64,000 nt of DNA from Zygnema cylindricum (lineage: Eukaryota; Streptophyta; Zygnematophyceae; Zygnematales; Zygnemataceae), in the NCBI GenBank assembly GCA_037447655.1, contig JBBHKE010000955.1:124001-188000 (forward strand). Reading direction: 5' to 3'. Within the stretch, counting starts at the first letter, position 1. Each line of letters opens with the position of its first letter. The translations under genes and the position numbers were made by a program. The notes below the pieces were generated by a model that worked only from the letters and a program-made list of their open reading frames with translations, did not search any database and was not told where the DNA came from. This document shows, in pieces, positions 57,364-64,000 of the stretch.

Positions 57364-59400
57364 ACTACAGTCAAACATAAGTAGTTTTTAACTGAAATAA
57401 AGGCGTGTTGCAGACGTAGAAGTTTTAGTAGTCCTTCAAGAAGGACAGCTGGAAAAACCTGATTCCAAAAGGCTGCAAAGAAAAACTTATTAAATTGGTT
57501 TTCTTCAGATGAAACTGTTGAATACATTTTACCTTCCACTATCATGTGTTGTAAGACTGTATGGAATCCATTTGGTTTAAGGATATTTCGACAGAAAATA
57601 AGATAATACACGAACCAGGTTCGCCCACACTAGTAATGGTGCACATTTTCTTGTCACAATTCCTCATACAATTTAACCCTACAATGGCTTATCATGTGTT
57701 GTAGGAATAATTTTGTGAATAAGGTTATGTTTGCACCAGGTACCTTTAGACAAATACTGGTAGACATGGTCTTATTACAACTCTAATGTAATTTACATCC
57801 TTAATCTCAATTCTTGAAGCTATACTCATCCACAGTAGTAAATACAGGTTATTTTTTAGTCGTTGAGGACGCCGTGATTCACTTTTAGCGTTATGATATG
57901 TTTAACCTGGGGTTTGTTTGTGTCATTGGTTCTAGTTTAGATACGAGGGGCATATACGATTTTTCAACCGCTTAGTGAATTAACAAAAATCAAAATTATA
58001 ACTAGCACTACCAACACTGTTTTACGTTCAGGAGCCAAAAAGAATTGCCATAGCTGTTGAAACGTGCCATAAAATAATGTGGAGAACAGGAACTGCAAGG
58101 CGAGAAAACATGTAGAACCTCAAGCTTCATGTAAACTTATTTTTCTGATCGTTCTGACCTGGGTAAACGTACACAAATGTCACTCAGTTACCTTCAAAAT
58201 CCCATTTCATATATGAGAACCGTACATAGTGTGGACAATATGGCGAGCGTCAGATTTCAGGCAGGGGTAACTGTTAAAAGCGCTGAAAATCACAGATCTG
58301 TCAAAAGGTGGAAATAATATTGTGCATTAAAGTAGACCCAATTGTTCTATAAATTTTGTGTGTGGACTACGCTTTCTGTCGGTGCCCACTAGTTCTTGAA
58401 GGCTGTGTACCTAATTTGCAGAGGTTGAGATGACATTTTCGATGACTGTGAGATTAAAAATATTAAAAATTTAGGACAAACGTTTAAATGGAAAACGGTT
58501 AAAAATTTAGGATGGTGCACAGTTGATGAAAAAGTACGACAGACAATGTTTACCACAAAATAATGATGGTAGGGTAGCTATCAGTCTACTTGAAGCTTTT
58601 TGCTGATGAAACAACAAAATGTGGAACATATTATCTTTTTTCCGAAGCATTGAAATTCAATTTGGCAGCATATAATGATTGAAAAAAAGTTAAGTCTTTT
58701 ATTCTCTGCTTAAATTATTTCCATTCGATAACCAGATACGGCAGAAAACAACATAAAAATAGACATGCACAAATAAAACGACAGAAAGAGAGTCTGAGGA
58801 AACGACAGACCATTACATTGAAACATGGAACCACAGAAAGAAGTTGTAATAGACAAGAAGTCAAAACATTTTTCGTATGAAATAAAGAGTGGCAGAGCGG
58901 AATTAAATACTTCCACAGGATTTACACATTAAACCGGAGATTTTTCCAATAAACACCTGGTTGAGTCAAACATCAATAGGAACTGTGGTACGCACTTTAT
59001 TTTTCTAACTACAACTAAGATAATTACACTAACTTTATGAGCCAACAGCTGTCCTGTATTCTTCTAGAAGTCCTTTATACCTTTTTCTAATGAAAACTGA
59101 CATCCAAACCAATTGTGACAGTAACTTAGCATGAAAGGGGACGAAGTAAACGAGCCAATTAACCTAAAGACAAATAAGCATCAAAAACAGTACCGGAAAC
59201 AATGTACGAAATAGAACAAGATAGAACTGCCTACACACTTTTCTAGCCTCTTCAACGATAAAGTACGATCACACTATAAATATTTGAGCAGAAATACTGG
59301 AAACAGTGCGCACTAAATGGTAATTAGCAAAACCTGATGTAGCCTACAAAACCTTAACCGACTGCAAAGTTCGAAAAGCACCAAAAACACTAAATTTTAT
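57364..59400 (+). repeat. Conserved tail of unit 3
   Basis: Begins within the conserved tail (ACTACAGTCAAACATAAGTAG matches 50922-50942), where element I's LTR joins it. It is colinear with unit 2 to about 59385, with a deletion near 58515. The X gene that should precede it is absent. The minus strand carries Y3 exons a and b. Confidence 0.75.
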
Positions 59401-59830
59401 TCAGTGCAGTAATGTTGTAATTCCTTCTTCAAAGCATCCAGATTCCATACTCCATCCATTCCGTCACATCAAATTATCATATCTCCATCTTTTTTTCGTG
59501 TTGCCACCAAACCAGTCCAATCAGAGTCTGGGAGAGATCTCGCCATCAAATGAATAATTTTCGCAACTGGAGTGTGAATGTAATCACAGGAGGACACAAG
59601 TTGTACTTTTCTCATTTCAGCTGTAAAATTTGTTTCTCTGCAATTTGAATTGTTTGGAAACCTATACTCTTTAAAAATAGGAAACGTTGCAGGAAAACTG
59701 TACGGATGGAATTTCCGAATTAGGCTGGTACAAAACCTCTGTCGCATATAAAGAGAAATATCATCTCCTTCCTCTATAAGCTGAAACACAAATTGGTGTG
59801 ATTCTCCAGAATGTCTATCCGTATACCTTA
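57370..59830 (-). pseudogene. Gene Y copy 3, most complete member
   Basis: Exon 1 (about 59830-59401) aligns with gene X: IIIVRYTDRHSGESHQFVFQ, LIEEGDDISLYMRQ and IIHLMARSLPDSDWTGLVAT, then RKKDGDMII. A TGA follows at about 59467 where X has an arginine codon. The same frame then reads NLDALKKELQHYC, matching X's ELFRRELIHC. Exon a ends at 58192 before GTAACTGAG. Exon b (57611-57370) reads CRNILKPNGFHTVLQHMIVE and SEENQFNKFFFAAFWNQVFP, then AVLLEGLLKLL. The start and exact splice sites are unresolved. It is a diverged paralogue of X in convergent orientation. Function unknown. Confidence 0.45.
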
Positions 59831-60590
59831 CTATAATAATCCCTTACGATAATAATTATTATTATAATTATAATAATCCACTACAATCTAATAGGCTATC
59901 CCTCATATTCTGTGGTTGGTTCTTTTCTCAAAACTCTCCAGCAGCCTTGTTTTCCTTGTGAGTATTATGATATTTTTGATTTTCTTCCCTCTTCGTATGC
60001 TCGTTTTTAGAATTTGAGTTGCAACGGGGGAAGCTGGCGGACACAGCCGTATCAAAGCCCTCATATAGGACAAGGGAAGGATGTCATTCGGCGGCAAAAA
60101 GTACATGATGTACGGAATGCGGGACGAAAAGGAGTACCGCGTTTTTCGTCAGGAGTTCGTTGTTTCAATACTGTACTTTTCAATTTGCGTACTAATCGAA
60201 AATTTGATACGATACGGTGGAGAATCTAAGGTTTGTCGATCTAGCGATGATAATTCAAACTATGAAAAGTACAATATTTAGTGGATGGTTCGTCTTCCAC
60301 GTCATCCGAACATGTAATCATCGGCTCAGGAAAATTTAGTGTGCAGCATAGAGTTTAACTTCATTTTTCTTTTGGCTCCTTTTTTTTTCTCTTTTTTTTT
60401 TTTGGGAATTGCAGCGGCCTCTTGTGATTTGTCAACTTCCACGGACCACGTGACGACGTCATGCCATCATGGGGTACGGCTGAATGTTTCTTGGGATAAA
60501 ACCTTGTCTTTTATGCGTGTCACTTTCATTTGCCGTATAGCGCCAGTTGCAGCACTGCACCACAGTTGTTAAAGTTGATGTTTTAAAGTC
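59831..60590. other. Spacer, no recognised gene
   Basis: Starts with an AATAAT/ATTATT-rich stretch (59835-59880). A plus-strand frame at 60081-60281 (MSFGGKKYMMYGMRDEKEYR) has no recognisable domain or second copy. Confidence 0.35.
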
Positions 60591-60875
60591 TATTTTGTGT
60601 ATGATTGTGTCATTAATTAAGAATAAGCTCAATCTGAAACTTGTTAATACTGAAACACAAAGTGACATCCTTGCTGAAGTTCCAATTTTCTATCCTTCAA
60701 AAGTCGAAGCCAATAATATCTGCCTGCAGACTATTTCAAAACCTATTTTTAAGAATGCACTATTTAGTATTTACATAAAGTAGTGGGAAAGACACTATCC
60801 CCTATTCATTTCTTTGAGACAGCTTTAATAAATCCATTTCAGTAAACTCTAAAAATACCCATGGAAAAACTTTGT
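60591..60875 (-). repeat. Conserved tail of unit 4, truncated
   Basis: Inverted copy of about 50538-50800. It contains the second-exon region in the frame FFGTMLNKVFPWVFLEFTEM, which stays open past the SSVPC frame. Similarity ends near 60591. Confidence 0.7.
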
Positions 60876-61714
60876 TTAACATGGTACCGAAGAAGCGATG
60901 ATCTAAAAAAACCGAAAAACTATATGGCATAAAGAGAAACAAAAGTAAATAGCATTGCGTAATATACTCTTCAAAAACGTACATTAATAAGTATTACATG
61001 ACACGAATACGACATTACATCATGCGGTCAATAACTTCCATCAAAAAAAGATCTATGCGAGGCGATTAACTACATAAATTCATATACTTACTTCTACTTT
61101 TTTCTTTTCGATGGAGTCATTCACAACCAAAACCCTTCTTGACATCACTTCGTCAAGTTTCCTCTTATTCAAAATCTCCGCCGTCAGATTTGCCGTAATA
61201 CTCAAGCAATGTCTCAGTGCCGTTGTAAAAAGTTCCGGGTCAAAATGTTGCTTAAAAGGGCGACATCGCAACTCCATTGGTCCACCCTGAACTTGTGACG
61301 CTACCAATCCACTCCAATTATAGTCCACGAGAGACCTAGCTATGATGTGAAGGAGGTCCGCTATGGACATCACAACGGAATTATCTCCATGGCGCGGAAA
61401 CGGATTGTCACATATGTGATCCCGCATTACATCCATCAATGGGGAACGGACGTCAGCAGTCAATCCCGAGCATGTGATGTGACGTAAGCGTTTGGAAACC
61501 GGACTAGTCTTCTTGTAAATGCAGAGCGTATCTCCTTCGTATACAAGCTGGAAAACGACTTCGCGCGATTCGCCCGAATGTTCGTTTTGGAAACAAACCT
61601 TAATGTAACCTGTCAGGTGTTTGGATATTTTTCAACGCAAACATTTACGAATTGCTGCAAAACCGGTAACGCTACTGCGGCAGCACCACTAACAGCTGAA
61701 ACAGGATCCGCCAT
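60876..61714 (-). pseudogene. Gene X copy 4, one frameshift, two exons
   Basis: ATG 61714 reads MADPVSAVSGAAAVALPV. One A is missing from an A-run at 61628-61632 compared with X1, shifting the frame. The next frame is open from GYIKVCFQNEHSGESREV through GDTLCIYKKTSPVSKRLR, LLHIIARSLVDYNWSGLVAS and LDEVMSRRVLVVNDSIEKK. It reaches a GTAAGTATATG donor (exon end 61092). After a 189-nt intron with acceptor TTTTTTTAG, exon 2 (60902-60876) ends SSVPC-stop. Apart from the single homopolymer deletion, which could also be an assembly error, this is the most complete X gene. Family and function unknown. Confidence 0.6.
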
Positions 61715-62440
61715 TTTTAGGGTTAATATTTTTAGGACTTATAATTTTTAGACAAGTGAATAAAATTATAATTTTGGTAATTTTGGAAACGACAAAGTTT
61801 ATGCTAACTTTATGGCGTGAATGCTGCCGTCTTCTGCCATTTTCAAACTTGGACAGGATTGGCGGTACAGTACTATACCGTACAGTGTCTTCTAAGAGTC
61901 TTTGTCCTCTTCGAAAATTCCATATTTTTCAGCCATTTGGTACATTGAAATTCCTCAGTGTACGCAGGCGGTTTGAACGAGTTTTTTTGACTCGTACAGT
62001 AATAACTAATAAGTAATCAGTTACACTGTCGATGTTTTGCAGTCTTTTTTAGGGTAAAACGCACATTTCGTACAGTTTTATGGGTGAATTACGTACGATT
62101 TGCACTAAAGCTGTACGATTTATCTTCAAGAGTATGGTCTTTTGACACGTGATTGCTGTCGTCTTCGGGCCTTTTCAAACTTTACGGCTCTCCAGGATTG
62201 GCGGTACTGTACCTTCTAAGATTCTCTGTCGTTCTTCGAAATTCCAGATCTTCAGCCATTGGTACTTTGTTATTTCAGTGTACGGAAGAGGTTTGAACGA
62301 GTTTTTTGACTGGTAGAATAATTACACAATCGAAGTTTTGCAATCCTTTTCAGGGTAAATCGTGCTATTCGTACAGTATTCTTGATAGATTACGTACTTT
62401 ATGCACTAAAACTGTACAATTTACTCTCAAAATTGTGGCA
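61715..62440 (-). promoter_or_regulatory. Upstream module of X4, partly duplicated
   Basis: Contains the 13-residue upstream ORF (61840-61799, MAEDGSIHAIKLA), the GTCCAAG/GGATTGGCGGTAC segment and GTAC palindromes. The distal part appears twice in tandem, about 61850-62120 and 62190-62440, each with GAAATTCC, GGTTTGAACGAGTTTTTTGA and a GTACGATTTATC-like end. Confidence 0.5.
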
Positions 62441-63020
62441 TTTTTTTCAGCATAATTACCCCACCGGAGTGGCTGCAGATGAAACAAGTTTCTCCTGGTC
62501 AAAAAAAGTCACAAACGAACCCACGTGGACAATTAGAAACATCAAACACAAAACGACGAACAACTGGGCGCTAAGAGTTTTGGTCAAACGAAATTATTGA
62601 CACATTGTCTAAAAAAGAAAAAATATTGTCGGCTGTCAGAATATTTTTAAATAAATTTGTACCATGTGAATGAGTGCGTCACGTGACGTTAACATTTGTC
62701 TGACGTTGATAACTGTACAGAGCCTTACAGTACGAAAGTGTACTGTACTGTACGTACTGTAGTTATGACCACACTTTAGCCGTCACACCATGACTATACT
62801 TGTCGGGGATTGGCCTGAGTGATTTTCTTTACTACGAGTGGTGCCGTAATCCGCTGACAGCAGCAATTCCGTACTAAAGCAGTTGACCGGTTTTGTACGT
62901 TACCTGAAAGTACAGTCCCCTCTGGATAACGCTATTTGGGGATCAATGAACTATAGTCAACAAAATATAAACAGCAATTAACATCCATAGCACTAATTTA
63001 AGTTACACATTCCCAGTAGT
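62441..63020. other. Spacer rich in GTAC
   Basis: No gene recognised. 62710-62765 has GTACTGTACTGTACGTACTG and related GTAC repeats like those beside MITE 1 and the X leaders. Confidence 0.4.
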
Positions 63021-63185
63021 GTTGGGTATCGAGGACCATTTGCCAATATTCGATATATATCGAATTTCAGGTACCCGATAATCAATATATCTCTTCGAAT
63101 ACCGAAAATCAAAATATCGCGATGCATCACAAATATATCTCCGATATATCGTATCTTCAGTATATCGAAGCATTTAAAAAAAAAA
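63021..63185. repeat. Cluster of GATATATC palindromes
   Basis: About ten copies of CGATA, ATATCG or longer palindromes such as ATTCGATATATATCGAAT (63049) within 160 bp, ended by an A14-15 run. It starts near GTGTTGGGTATCG. It could be one end of an unidentified DNA transposon. Confidence 0.5.
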
Positions 63186-63655
63186 AAAAAAATTCCACAG
63201 TTCTCCAAAGTCACGTGCCTTCGGACAAGGTGACGGAAAAATTTTTGCCGAAAAGAAATACGGCTTTTTCCTGAAGGTCAGCAGAGTGAAGGAGATCTTC
63301 GAGGTACATTGACGCGGTACACTTGCGAAGTACACGTACATAATACGCAAGTACGGATTTCCATACGAAAATGGTCGGTTCTCCAATCTTTGGCGATTTT
63401 AGAGATTTGATCGTCAACTTACAAGGAACCACTCAAATCAAAACACGTATGTAAAACTTGTTTACAAAAGATACGCGATGTTTAACCGAGGCCTCTGTAA
63501 TACAGATTTTTTGCTGTCCGTACTATTACACAGACCTCCTCATGTAACCATACCCCAAATAAGGGTAACCTTCCATCGGGCGAAAAGTGGGGTTGTTTAT
63601 TGGAGAAAGTACCCTTCCGTACTAGGCCGTACTATTTTTTTTATTTTTTTTACAA
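63186..63655. other. Spacer
   Basis: No gene or repeat terminus recognised. Confidence 0.35.
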
Positions 63656-64000
63656 AAGATGTTTATAGGGTCCAGAGAGGGTCCAAATTTTTCTAAGTCC
63701 TATCTCTCTCTAAAACTCTATCTACTGAAGTACGGCACCAATCATAATAGTGTATCGTACATAAAGGTACAGGTGTCGTTGTACTTTATGTACGGCCATT
63801 GTACGACATGGCCAACAAAACGACACATGTCATTTTTGGATTCGTTCCTGGAATCCCCGGAGATGCCGTAATCCAATGTGATTGTGCCACGTGGCGATTG
63901 ATGTAACGTCGACCGCAAACTGCCGAAAACCCAGTTCGCGATCTCGACATGCTTCGTGGCTGTCCGATTAAGCCGGAATACAATCGTGGTCGTCTTAAAT
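63656..64000 (-). repeat. Partial LTR of the D/B/F family, cut by the window edge
   Basis: Matches 7790-8130 and 13640-13990 (AAGTCCTATCTCTCTCTAAA, GTACGACATGGCC, ATCCCCGGAGATGCCG) in the same minus-sense orientation. The inner LTR terminus is absent, and the outer end would lie beyond 64000. Confidence 0.8.

Overview
The window is eukaryotic nuclear DNA, most likely from a green plant or other streptophyte. The evidence is plant-style Ty1/copia retrotransposons, GT-AG introns of plant type and an F-box/leucine-rich-repeat gene. Nothing fixes the species. There is no rRNA, no convincing tRNA gene and no CRISPR array.

1-27.2 kb is a stack of nested copia elements. The layers can be separated by terminal sequences and 5-bp target-site duplications (TSDs). 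A minus-strand element (F, about 941-27235) was hit in gag by a solo LTR (E, 3216-4467, TSD TATAC/TATGC) and by a plus-strand element (D, 4484-24492, TSD AAGAG). D was hit in integrase by element C (7214-20845, TSD GATAT). C was hit in its 5' LTR by minus-strand element B (7553-14449, TSD GACCA) and in its reverse transcriptase by a solo LTR (17814-18852, TSD GGGTG). B carries a further opposite-facing LTR in its gag (12556-13555). F's own LTR holds another solo LTR (G, 25846-27060, TSD TCTCT). All the pol genes are degenerate, but D still has a 475-codon open integrase/RT stretch.

27.2-35.3 kb holds remnants of what may be a LINE, then a young complete copia element H (29818-35297, TSD TCTTG). 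H's 446-bp LTRs differ at only three positions, yet its gag-pol frame is broken five times. 35.3-41.1 kb has a long purine-rich tract and the one convincing cellular gene, a four-exon F-box/LRR gene on the minus strand. 41.1-44.1 kb holds two related MITEs and a GC-rich tandem repeat.

44.2-62.4 kb is built from copies of an unrecognised module. Each has a roughly 200-residue gene (X) with a leader that carries a short upstream ORF. About 2.3 kb of conserved sequence follows, holding the decayed exons of a divergent paralogue (Y) on the opposite strand, so X and Y converge. Copies X1 (broken), X2 (open), Y3 (one internal stop) and X4 (one frameshift) are visible. A half-deleted copia element (I, 53093-57363) sits inside the third unit and explains its missing X gene.

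The two strongest points are these. First, in nearly all LTR families here the gag start codon lies inside the LTR, and the primer-binding site, read as codons, matches the anticodon arm of initiator tRNA-Met (half-tRNA priming). Second, the X/Y convergent gene family, which I cannot match to any known family.
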